Assembly (NCBI RefSeq): GCF_900102025.1
Contig: NZ_FNAU01000012.1
Span: 1 to 64,000, forward strand
Direction: 5' to 3'
DNA length: 64,000 nucleotides
Source of the DNA: Actinobaculum suis
GTDB lineage: Bacteria; Actinomycetota; Actinomycetes; Actinomycetales; Actinomycetaceae
Under the pieces are notes generated by a model. It made no database searches and was not told where the DNA came from. It saw only the letters and a program-made list of their open reading frames with translations. Shown one piece after another: positions 52,994 through 61,141 of the stretch (positions are counted from its first letter, which is position 1; every line of letters begins with the position of its first letter). The position numbers and the translations under genes were made by a program.

Positions 52994-54739
52994 TTACTTT
53001 TGCTGCGTGCCATTCCATTCCGGAGCGTTTTCCACATAGCCAACGTTCTCGACGAAATTGGTGCGGAAGGAACCGGTGGAGAAGTTCGCGAGATCGCGCT
53101 TCATTGCCGACTGCGCCGGGCCATTGAGAACCGGGAGCAGGCCGTACTGTGCCAAAGCTTCCTTTTCGAGCGCATTGCCCTGCTTGATCTGTTCATTCGG
53201 ATCAGAAATCTTGGCCAAAGCGTCGATCTTAGCGTCCAGTTCAGGTGTACCGGTGCCAGACTTGTTCAGACCAGAGAAGAGCGGAGCATCCGGCGAGTAG
53301 AAGATCTGGCCGAAGTAAGCCACACCGAAGGGATCGGTGGAGCTAAAGCCAGAGAACACCATGTCGAAGTCCTTGTTCTTCATCGTGGAAGAGAAGTCCG
53401 CAGAAGCGCGCGAATCGATCTGCAAATCGATGCCGAGATCCTTCATCTGCTGCTGAACCACTGTGGCCATAGCCTTGGTGGTCTGGTTATCACCGAAAAT
53501 AACGTAACGGGCGGAAAGAGGCTTGCCATCCTTCTCGAAGACGCCGTTAGCATTCTTCGTGTAGCCGGCTTCCTCGAGGACCTTCTTCGCCCCTTCCGGA
53601 TCGTGCTTTACCACAGCGCTGAAGTTATCCTCATAGCCCGGCTGGGTAGAGAACTGAATGAAGGAACCGGGAAGATCTTCCTTGTAGCCGGTGCCCTGGA
53701 AGCGTACGTCCGCAATCGCGGAACGGTCCACAGCCATAGATACGGCCTCCCGCACCTTCGGATCCTTGAAAGCATCCGAAGCCGAGTTCAGCGTAAGCAT
53801 GTAGTTAGCCGGAAGCATCGAGGTGTAGATATTGATGTCGCTCATCGGTTCCACTGCGGCCAAGTTTTCAGCGGTAGAAACCCCGGCCACGTCGATTTCC
53901 GAATTGGTGAAGGCGTTAATGGTGGCCTGGGAATCCATGGCCCGGAAAGTCACCTTGTCCAGCTTCGGCTTTTCGCCCCACCACTTCTCATTCGGTACGA
54001 AGGAGATCGTACCGTTCTGGAAGCTGTACTCTTCCACCTTGTACGGGCCCGCGCCCCACTCCGGCTTCACATTGTTCTTGTAAGCATTGTTGAATACATC
54101 GGGCGTATTCACGGCCGGGTGCAAAACCCTGTTGAACAGACCCTGCCACCACGGATAAGCCCCATCGAAGGTAACGACGACGTCTTGATCCGTATCGCCC
54201 TTTTCCACGGACTTAATCTGCGAGTAACCATCGGTACCGTTCACGATGAAGCCTTCATCGGTACCGTTATTGTCCTTCCAGGTGGTCTGGAATGCCTGAT
54301 AATCGATCGGTGTATCGTCGTTGAACTTCGCCTTCGGGTTGAGCTTGTACTTCACAACCGTGTTTCCGTCAACAACTTCCGAAGTAGCAGATTCGAGATA
54401 GTTCGGGTTCGGAGCAAATTCGCCATTTGCTTCAAAACCGCTAATCTGCGGGTTGTACCAATCCCATAGCGTATCGGTATCTGCCGTCATTTCCTGCTGG
54501 AAACGATTCTGTTGCGCGGTGAGTTCGCCGAGCGGGAGGCGTAGTGCGCCACCCTGCTTGAGGTCCGCGTAGTTCGCCTTGAGGTACTGCACCCCATCTG
54601 CGTTTACCACTTCAGCTGCGCCCTTGGCATCCTTATTTCCGCCATCGGCAGCCTTGGAGCTTCCCGATCCACCACCAGAGCAGGCGGCCAGGACCACGGA
54701 CACTGCGGCGAGCGCCCCAATGAATCCAGTTTTCTTCAT
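52994..54739 (-). CDS. oppA: Oligopeptide ABC transporter substrate-binding lipoprotein 2
   Basis: A 581-residue family 5 binding protein with lipobox VLAAC (Cys20). Long stretches are identical to oppA1 (for example ARYVIFGDNQTTKAMA and DLQIDSRAS), while differences cluster in the ligand-facing middle (EGFIVNGTDGYS versus KEYIVNGTDGYS; FIQFSTQPGYED versus LVYYSNQPGYED). This suggests a recent tandem duplication with diverging peptide preference. ATG at 54739 has AAGGGA 6 nt upstream; 19 further in-frame codons upstream are unsupported. It is the first gene after the permease/ATPase operon, separated by a hairpin and its own operator-like palindrome. Confidence 0.93.
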   Translation of the reverse strand: MKKTGFIGALAAVSVVLAACSGGGSGSSKAADGGNKDAKGAAEVVNADGVQYLKANYADLKQGGALRLPLGELTAQQNRFQQEMTADTDTLWDWYNPQISGFEANGEFAPNPNYLESATSEVVDGNTVVKYKLNPKAKFNDDTPIDYQAFQTTWKDNNGTDEGFIVNGTDGYSQIKSVEKGDTDQDVVVTFDGAYPWWQGLFNRVLHPAVNTPDVFNNAYKNNVKPEWGAGPYKVEEYSFQNGTISFVPNEKWWGEKPKLDKVTFRAMDSQATINAFTNSEIDVAGVSTAENLAAVEPMSDINIYTSMLPANYMLTLNSASDAFKDPKVREAVSMAVDRSAIADVRFQGTGYKEDLPGSFIQFSTQPGYEDNFSAVVKHDPEGAKKVLEEAGYTKNANGVFEKDGKPLSARYVIFGDNQTTKAMATVVQQQMKDLGIDLQIDSRASADFSSTMKNKDFDMVFSGFSSTDPFGVAYFGQIFYSPDAPLFSGLNKSGTGTPELDAKIDALAKISDPNEQIKQGNALEKEALAQYGLLPVLNGPAQSAMKRDLANFSTGSFRTNFVENVGYVENAPEWNGTQQK

Positions 54740-54846
54740 TCCGATTCCCTTCATAAGTGCCATGTACACCCCGCGGACCCACCCGCGGATTCCCATGGCC
54801 TAACGCTCGAACGATCGCCGGGCGTCAGAATGTTTAAACAATAAGC

Positions 54847-54855
54847 ATAGGTGAG
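54847..54855 (-). promoter_or_regulatory. Block shared by both oppA upstream regions (CTCACCTAT)
   Basis: The second copy of the conserved CTCACCTAT word, upstream of oppA2, in the same position relative to the palindrome as for oppA1. Confidence 0.5.
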
Positions 54856-54903
54856 TGCCCAGTGCGGGCCAGATCGCTTAAAGTTCATTTTCTCACTTTA
54901 AAA

Positions 54904-54920
54904 TGCCCATATATTGGACA
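54904..54920 (-). promoter_or_regulatory. Operator-like palindrome upstream of oppA2
   Basis: TGCCCATATATTGGACA has arms TGCCCA/TGGACA (one mismatch) and a 5-base centre. It abuts the hairpin at 54921-54960. Confidence 0.6.
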
Positions 54921-54960
54921 GCGGCTACGCGGACCTTCGAGAGATAATCCGCGTAGCCGC
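54921..54960 (-). terminator. Hairpin between oppDF and oppA2
   Basis: A perfect 13-bp stem (GCGGCTACGCGGA at 54921-54933, complement at 54948-54960). No T tract follows. It may end or attenuate the oppBCDF transcript before oppA2. Confidence 0.6.
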
Positions 54961-54964
54961 ATCT

Positions 54965-55058
54965 TTGCGAGCTTGCTAGTTTGTGAGCTTACTAGTTTGC
55001 CAGCTTGCTACTTTACGTAGCTTATTTACGTAGCTTACTACTTTGCGAGCCTGCTACT
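54965..55058. repeat. 16-bp tandem repeats running into the oppDF stop
   Basis: TTGCGAGCTTGCTAGT-type units start at 54965, 54981, 54997 and 55043, with two shorter or longer variants between. The last unit contains the oppDF stop (complement at 55054-55056). Confidence 0.85.
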
Positions 55059-57003
55059 TATTCGCTTTCGCCTTAGCTTCCAAGTAAGCCGAAGGCTCTT
55101 TTCCTTCGTCGTAGACCACGTTCGTGGTGTCCGATTCGAAGTGGATCCGCTTCCGATGCCGTTCGATCTTCGGATCTGGGATCGGCACCGCGGACAGCAA
55201 GGACTGCGTGTACGGGTGTTGCGGATTAGCGAATACTTGTTCGGTAGGTCCGGTTTCCACGAACTCACCTAAATACATAACAGCGACTTTATCGGCAATA
55301 TGGTGTACCACTGCCAAATCGTGGGAGACGAACACATAGGAAACCCCAAGTTCTACCTTGAGCTTTTCCAATAGGTTCAGCACGCCCGCTTGGATCGTCA
55401 CGTCAAGCGCGGAAACCGGTTCGTCAAGTACCAGAATTTCCGGCTCCGTAGCTAGGGCACGGGCGATAGCAATGCGCTGGCGTTGCCCACCGGAGAAAGC
55501 GGCCGGGAACCGGTCGATCATTTCCGGTTGCAGTTCCACCAGGTGCATCAGATCGGAAACACGCTTATCAATATCGCCTTCCCAACCCAGCGACTGCAGG
55601 GGCTCGGCAATAATGTCCTTGACGGTGAGGCGCGGATCGAGTGCGCCCATCGGATCTTGGAACACCATCTGGATGTGGCTGCGCAGCTTGCGCCGTTCCC
55701 GCCGGCTCAGCTTGGTCACATCCTTGCCGGCGATAATGATTTCGCCTTCCAGATCCTTACCCGCGCCCATATCCATGATTTCCAGGAGCGTGGTGGATTT
55801 ACCGGACCCGGATTCGCCCACGATCGCGATGGTTTCTCCGCGGTGCAGGTTGAAGGAAATATCATTCACCGCGTGTACCCACCCGATACGGCGCTTCATA
55901 AACGCACCTTTGAGGATTGGGAACTTCTTGGTGAGGTGATTGACTTCCAAAACCACCGGTTCCTGGGAGAAATCCTTGGGGCCGGTAGCTTCGGTTTCTT
56001 CGTCAAATTCACCGGCTTCCAGCCGGCGGCGGTATTCCACCGCTTCTTCTTCCGAAGTGACCAGCGGTTGGTTCGACTTGCGGTCAATACGCGGTACTGC
56101 CGAAAGCAGCTTGATGGTGTACGGATTTTGCGGGTGGTAGAAAATATCTTCCACCGTGCCCCGCTCCACCGGGTCGCCATTCTTCATCACGATGACGTCG
56201 TCGGCCACCCCGGCCACCACACCCATATCGTGGGTGATCATAATCAGGGCCGAACCGGTTTCTTCCTGCGCCTTAGCGATAATCTCGAGGATCTGCGCTT
56301 GAATGGTCACATCTAGCGCCGTCGTCGGCTCATCAGCAATAATCACGCGCGGATTGTTGGCAATCGCAATCGCGATTACCACGCGCTGGCGCATACCGCC
56401 CGAAAATTCATGCGGATAGGATTTCAAGCCGCGTTCCGGATTAGGGATACCCACCAGTTCCAGCAGTTCCCGGGCTCGCTCATTGGCGGCCCGGTCAGAA
56501 AGCTTGCGGTCGTGCGCCTGCAGAGCTTCACGCAACTGGTAACCGATGGAGAACACCGGGGTGAGCGCGGAAAGCGGATCCTGGAAGATCATGCCAATAT
56601 CGGCACCGCGATGCCGCGACATTTCCTTATCTGTCAGGCCGATAAGTTCCGCGTCGCCCAAACGCGCTGAACCTTCCACGGAGGCGTATTCGGGCAGCAG
56701 GCCCATAATCGCCAGCGAGGTCACGGACTTTCCAGAACCAGATTCGCCCACGATACCGAGGGAACGGCCCGGATACAGGTCGAAGTCCATCCCGTTGACG
56801 GCGTGCACAACGCCCGCTTCGGAGGGGAAACGCACCTTGAGGTCGCGTACCGAAAGCACCGGGTTGCCATACCGCGCAGCACTTTCCGGATCGAGAGGCG
56901 GGTGCGGGGTGTGCGGGGCGATACGCGCCGCGTGCCCGCGCAGTCCACTAGGAGCCGCCGCCTCGGCGGTTACTGCGGTTTGCGGATTTGTTTCAGTGCT
57001 CAC
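55054..57003 (-). CDS. Fused oligopeptide ABC transporter ATPase (OppD-OppF)
   Basis: A 649-residue protein with two ATPase domains. The first (about 48-310) has Walker A GESGSGKS at 86-93, signature FSGGMRQRV and Walker [13 protein letters not shown], with an OppD-like C-terminal extension ([23 protein letters not shown] in parts). The second (about 370-640) has [23 protein letters not shown] and [11 protein letters not shown]. Separate oppD and oppF genes are usual in many bacteria, and fusion is common in actinobacteria. GTG at 57003 overlaps the oppC stop by 4 bases and has GGAGGT upstream. It drives peptide import through OppB/OppC. Confidence 0.95.
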   Translation of the reverse strand: MSTETNPQTAVTAEAAAPSGLRGHAARIAPHTPHPPLDPESAARYGNPVLSVRDLKVRFPSEAGVVHAVNGMDFDLYPGRSLGIVGESGSGKSVTSLAIMGLLPEYASVEGSARLGDAELIGLTDKEMSRHRGADIGMIFQDPLSALTPVFSIGYQLREALQAHDRKLSDRAANERARELLELVGIPNPERGLKSYPHEFSGGMRQRVVIAIAIANNPRVIIADEPTTALDVTIQAQILEIIAKAQEETGSALIMITHDMGVVAGVADDVIVMKNGDPVERGTVEDIFYHPQNPYTIKLLSAVPRIDRKSNQPLVTSEEEAVEYRRRLEAGEFDEETEATGPKDFSQEPVVLEVNHLTKKFPILKGAFMKRRIGWVHAVNDISFNLHRGETIAIVGESGSGKSTTLLEIMDMGAGKDLEGEIIIAGKDVTKLSRRERRKLRSHIQMVFQDPMGALDPRLTVKDIIAEPLQSLGWEGDIDKRVSDLMHLVELQPEMIDRFPAAFSGGQRQRIAIARALATEPEILVLDEPVSALDVTIQAGVLNLLEKLKVELGVSYVFVSHDLAVVHHIADKVAVMYLGEFVETGPTEQVFANPQHPYTQSLLSAVPIPDPKIERHRKRIHFESDTTNVVYDEGKEPSAYLEAKAKANK

Positions 57004-57953
57004 AAGCGACCTCCGGCCGAAGAATTCGGGTCTAGTGCATCGCGCAGGCCATCAGCGATGAGCTGCATAGACACCGTGAGAAGAACCAAAGTAATTGAGG
57101 GGAACCAGAACACCCAGCTGGCGGTACGGAAGGAGCCGGCGCCGTCGGCGAGTAGGTTACCGAGTGAAACATCGGGGAGCTTCACGCCCAAACCGAGGAA
57201 GGAAAGCGAGGTTTCGGACATTACGGCGGAAATCACGCCGAGCACCGCGTAAACGAGGAGGAGCGAACCGATATTCGGGATCATATGGCGGGTAAGGACC
57301 TTGAAGCCCGGCACACCCATGAAACGCGCGGCCTTAATATATTCGCGTTCACGCACGGATAGTGCCAGCGACCATATGACTCGGGCGTTATACATCCACC
57401 CGAAAAGTATGAGCACCACGGTGAGGATCTTCCAGTCACCACCGCGGTTAGCCACCACGAGGGCGGTAAGCAGGAAGCTCGGGATCACCAAGAGGAAGTG
57501 CAACACGGTCAAAATCGCCGATTCCCACCGGCCACCCAGGTAGGCAGCAGCCGTACCAACGATCGAGGCAATGATCGTGGTGCAAATAGCTACCGAAAGA
57601 CCGATTGCCATGGAACGGCCGAGCCCGTGAATGAGCTGCGCGTACAGATCATTGCCGGCCATGGTAGTGCCGAGCCAATGTTCCGCGCTGGGCGGCTTCG
57701 AGAACTGCCCGGTATCAACTTCGTAGTAGGTCCACTTGGTGGTGTATCGCCCGAAAATCGCGAACAGGGCCAAGAGCACGAAGATAATGACGCCCAATAC
57801 AGCCGGCTTATTGCGCATGAAACGACGCCGGTACAGGGTCGTCTTCTTCATGCTGGTAATTTCCACCATCGCCGATTCTTCATAGGAAGCGGCATCGGCC
57901 GGCCGCGAGGCGACGCCGGTAGACGTGCCTAAGTTTGGATCGATAGTGCTCAT
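57000..57953 (-). CDS. oppC: Oligopeptide ABC transporter permease OppC
   Basis: A 317-residue inner-membrane permease with six helices and an N-terminal cytoplasmic extension. HWLGTTMAGNDLYAQLIHGLGRSM is the OppC-type entry block. The EAA-like loop for ATPase contact reads YIKAARFMGVPGFKVLTRHM. ATG at 57953 directly follows the oppB stop and has GAGGGTGAG upstream. It overlaps oppDF by 4 bases. Confidence 0.95.
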   Translation of the reverse strand: MSTIDPNLGTSTGVASRPADAASYEESAMVEITSMKKTTLYRRRFMRNKPAVLGVIIFVLLALFAIFGRYTTKWTYYEVDTGQFSKPPSAEHWLGTTMAGNDLYAQLIHGLGRSMAIGLSVAICTTIIASIVGTAAAYLGGRWESAILTVLHFLLVIPSFLLTALVVANRGGDWKILTVVLILFGWMYNARVIWSLALSVREREYIKAARFMGVPGFKVLTRHMIPNIGSLLLVYAVLGVISAVMSETSLSFLGLGVKLPDVSLGNLLADGAGSFRTASWVFWFPSITLVLLTVSMQLIADGLRDALDPNSSAGGRL

Positions 57954-58925
57954 TTAGCTCACCCTCACTCGCGGATCGGCAATGACGATGAAGATATCCG
58001 AAAGGATGGCGCCTACAGCGGTAAGCACCGCACTGAAGGCGGCCGTAGCTACCGCGCCATGGATATCGTTCTTCGCGATCGTTTGCACCAGGTACTGGCC
58101 CATGCCACGCCAGGCATAAATAGATTCGGTCACAACTGCGCCGGTGAAGATACCCGGAATAGCGAAGGCAACCGAGGTGGCAATCGGGATGAGGGAAGTG
58201 CGGAAAGCGTGCTTGCGAATGGCCTGGTTACGGGTAAGGCCCTTCGCGCGCGCAGTACGCACATAATCTTGATCAATGTTATCGAGCAACAGCGAACGCT
58301 GGGTGATGTGGTAGCTCGCGTAGTTAATAATGACGAGCGAAAGCGTTGGTAGCGTGACTCGCTGCAAGAATTCGAGGAAGGACACATCTCCCCCGGCGGC
58401 CCCGGTGACATAGAAAACCGTGGTGCCAGTGGTCTTATTTAGCCACACGCCGAACATAACGATAACCACGGAAACCACTGCGGTGTGCAGGTTCATGCAA
58501 ACCACAGAGAAGCCCATAATCACGCGATCCACAAGCTTGTACTGGCGGGACGCGGTATATACGCCCAAAGCAACGCCCAGAGCCACCGCAATAATGGTGG
58601 CGCCCAGCAAGAGTTGCGCGGAGACTACGGCACGGTTAGCGATCTCCTCATTTACCACGCCGGTGCCGACGAAGCCTTCACCCCAATCCCACTTCGTGAG
58701 AATGGACGTGAGCCAGTGCCACCACTTGGTGAGAAGCGGCTGGTTATCGGAAAGGTACATCGGTTCCAAATAACGCTGGATTTGCTCCGGCGGAATCGGA
58801 GGACGCCTTTCCGAATAATTCGATGTTGGATCGAGGAAGGCGGATGCCATGAAGTACGTCATGTTCACTGCTAAGAACACGAGTACCAGCCAGGATCCGA
58901 CCTTCCGGATTATGTATCTAATCAC
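57954..58925 (-). CDS. oppB: Oligopeptide ABC transporter permease OppB
   Basis: A 323-residue permease, six helices, first gene of the oppBCDF operon. The EAA loop YVRTARAKGLTRNQAIRKHAF and the C-terminal TESIYAWRGMGQYLVQTI are typical of OppB/DppB. GTG at 58925 has AGGGGGAA upstream. The 264-base gap before it holds the operon promoter. The oppA-type palindrome is not seen there, so the permease genes may be controlled differently from the binding proteins. Confidence 0.95.
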   Translation of the reverse strand: MIRYIIRKVGSWLVLVFLAVNMTYFMASAFLDPTSNYSERRPPIPPEQIQRYLEPMYLSDNQPLLTKWWHWLTSILTKWDWGEGFVGTGVVNEEIANRAVVSAQLLLGATIIAVALGVALGVYTASRQYKLVDRVIMGFSVVCMNLHTAVVSVVIVMFGVWLNKTTGTTVFYVTGAAGGDVSFLEFLQRVTLPTLSLVIINYASYHITQRSLLLDNIDQDYVRTARAKGLTRNQAIRKHAFRTSLIPIATSVAFAIPGIFTGAVVTESIYAWRGMGQYLVQTIAKNDIHGAVATAAFSAVLTAVGAILSDIFIVIADPRVRVS

Positions 58926-59189
58926 TCGGTTTCCCCCTGTACTACGGGCCTGAGTCTTTCACGGGGTTAGTTCAAAGAACCGGGTGAGCTCAAAAGAACC
59001 AAGACCCGCAAAAGCCATGCATGGAAGATTACACCTACCGCGAAAATTTCGAAGCTTTGCGTGGCGCAGTGCATTGAATCTTCCTGGCAACCGTAAAGAT
59101 TACCTATAGGCTCGCGCACTTACTCAACTTCCGCTACGGGAGGTCAGGTTAATCACTTGCGCTTTCTCAGTGCTACTAGCTTCCACCAC
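58926..59189. promoter_or_regulatory. Upstream region of the oppBCDF operon
   Basis: 264 bases without a gene between the ligase-like gene and oppB. A TATAGG word occurs near 59103-59110, but a complete promoter could not be defined. No hairpin with T tract is visible. Confidence 0.4.
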
Positions 59190-61139
59190 TCATTCGGAAG
59201 GGTGACCCGAACGGAGCTTTAGCAAGTATTCGCGCGCGGCCTGGCGCGATGGCCTGCCTTTACTATCCCGTGGTAAGGAATCGACAACGGCCAAAATTCG
59301 CGGCAACTTGTGCCGCCCCAAGATCCTACCGGCAAAAGCCTGCATATCTTCCAAGGTAGGAATCTTAACCCCTTCTACCGGATGCGAGGCGGTTGCCAGG
59401 CTCGCAGGAGTGCCATTTTCCCCACATTCTTGCGGTTCTGCATAAATGTTCTGCCCTGCATCCTCGTGATATTCAGCGCGCAAACGCGGAATTCGCACCG
59501 GGCCGGTAGCAACACTTATGGAACCCGTGGCGATAGGTGCCGGGTACGTTCCGGTAGGCACCGGACGTTCCCCGGTTTGGGCTGGTATGCGGCCGGTTTG
59601 CGGGTATGCCGGGCGCTCCCCTCCCCCTGGGTAAACCGGGCGCTCCCCGGTTTGCACCGGGATCTGACCCGTATAAGCAGGTATCTGCCCGGTGGCGGGA
59701 TACTCCCCGGTATTCATTTTGACGGCGGCCGCTACCCGTTCACCCCACAGGGCATCGGGGACGCCACATACCACGGCCTCGGCTACGCCCGGATATTGCC
59801 GTAACACATCTTCCACTTCCTCCGGGTAAATGGTTTCTCCACCGGACTTAATCGTGGAAGTTACTCTCCCGTGCAGGGAAATAAAACCGTCGCGGTCAAT
59901 TACCGCTAGATCGCCGGAGCGGAACCAACCGTCGTGGAAAGATTTTTCCGTGTAAGCCTCGCCATGCCAATAACCGTCCGAAACTGCCGGGCCGCGAAAT
60001 TCCAGATGCCCGCATTCTCCCGGTGCTACTTCGTGGCCGTCTCGGCCGGTAATCCGCGCCTCTAGATAGGGCACCGCCCGGCCTACCGAACCGGGTTTTT
60101 CTGCCGAATAGCGCGAGGGCAGGAAAGCACCCGGGCCCGCGGTTTCCGCGCTCGCCCACACGTTGATGGCATGAATTCCAGCGGCGTCGAGCCGGCCCAG
60201 CAAAGCTGGTTGCACCGGCGTACCCCCGATTAGCGGGGTGTGTAAAGAACTTAGGTTGCGGCGGAGGAACGATTCGTGTTCCAACATGAGCATATAAACC
60301 GTAGGAACCGCGAAAAGACTGTTAACGCCATGCATTTCGATCGCATCGAGCAGCCCGCCCGGTTCAAAGTTCCGCGTAATAATCGTGTGCCCGCCGCGCG
60401 CGAAATGGAAAATCGTCCCTCCGTTCAGCCCGCCAATCGAACAGCAGGTAGAGGCGAGTAGGAGCACCGAGTCGACGCCGATGCCGAAGGATTCTTGGGC
60501 GTTACGATCCGCCCACCACAGGTTTTCGTAGGTGAGTTCAATCGCGCGTGGAGCTTCCGGCAGGGCCGGACGAAACATCATAACGGCCACCCCTTCCGGG
60601 TAACCATTCGTGTTCAGTGCCGACAGTCCGCGCTTACCATCAGAAAGGAAATCTGCCGAAAAGCCGGCAAACGATGCCGTCAGTGCGATGTACCCATTTT
60701 TGAGGGCGGGAGTGAACGGTGGGGCTTGGACGTCGTCGTCGATCACGAAGCTGAGCAAAGTACCCGGTGAAGAGAAGGGACCTGCGGCTCCCACTTCCGG
60801 TTCCACCACGATCACGCGCGGAGCACAAAAATCGACGAGGCGCTGCAACTCCACGTGCGTGAGGCGGAAAGAAACTGGGACGAATACAGCGCCGATCCGC
60901 GCGCACGCCACCGCCAGGAAGAAATGGTAGGGCGAATTGCGCGCCACCATCATCACCCGGTCGCCACGGGTAATGCCGGCCTGCACCAAAAGTTGGGCGA
61001 GCCGGCGCGAAGTATCCGCGGCTTCTCGCACCGTCCAGGTTTGCTCCCCGTAGGTGATCGAAGGTGCTTCCGGACGTACGAAAACCGCGCGGTCTAGCGA
61101 ATGCGCGAAATTATAGATCGGCGAGTATTCCATATCCAT
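59190..61139 (-). CDS. Divergent AMP-dependent ligase / acyl-CoA synthetase-like protein with degenerate P-loop
   Basis: A 649-residue member of the ANL superfamily by overall layout: early GITRGDRVMMVARNSPYHFF, later GSVGRAVPYLEARI, DGWFRSGDLAVIDRDGF (usual TGD as SGD), GRVTSTIKSGGETIYPEEVE and the catalytic-lysine block PRDSKGRPSR. However, the Ser/Thr/Gly-rich phosphate loop is replaced by VMMFRPALPEAPRAIELTYE (about 185-205), and the usual YG.TE is ASAETAG. A Pro/Thr/Gly-rich insertion of about 110 residues with TGQIPVQTGERP-like repeats splits the C-terminal domain (about 470-585). It may be inactive, or may use another mechanism. ATG at 61139 lies 2 nt after the M18 stop. ATG at 61133 is also possible. 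Confidence 0.75.
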   Translation of the reverse strand: MDMEYSPIYNFAHSLDRAVFVRPEAPSITYGEQTWTVREAADTSRRLAQLLVQAGITRGDRVMMVARNSPYHFFLAVACARIGAVFVPVSFRLTHVELQRLVDFCAPRVIVVEPEVGAAGPFSSPGTLLSFVIDDDVQAPPFTPALKNGYIALTASFAGFSADFLSDGKRGLSALNTNGYPEGVAVMMFRPALPEAPRAIELTYENLWWADRNAQESFGIGVDSVLLLASTCCSIGGLNGGTIFHFARGGHTIITRNFEPGGLLDAIEMHGVNSLFAVPTVYMLMLEHESFLRRNLSSLHTPLIGGTPVQPALLGRLDAAGIHAINVWASAETAGPGAFLPSRYSAEKPGSVGRAVPYLEARITGRDGHEVAPGECGHLEFRGPAVSDGYWHGEAYTEKSFHDGWFRSGDLAVIDRDGFISLHGRVTSTIKSGGETIYPEEVEDVLRQYPGVAEAVVCGVPDALWGERVAAAVKMNTGEYPATGQIPAYTGQIPVQTGERPVYPGGGERPAYPQTGRIPAQTGERPVPTGTYPAPIATGSISVATGPVRIPRLRAEYHEDAGQNIYAEPQECGENGTPASLATASHPVEGVKIPTLEDMQAFAGRILGRHKLPRILAVVDSLPRDSKGRPSRQAAREYLLKLRSGHPSE

Positions 61140-61141
61140 AG

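Noticed and set aside
53000-54469. 489-codon open frame antisense to oppA2 (with a similar antisense frame in oppA1)
   Set aside because: Its preservation in both paralogues follows from their high DNA similarity. Codons are shadow-like and the sense gene is certain.
55483-56316. 277-codon open frame antisense to oppDF
   Set aside because: Shadow of a highly biased coding sequence, with no start context and no known domain.
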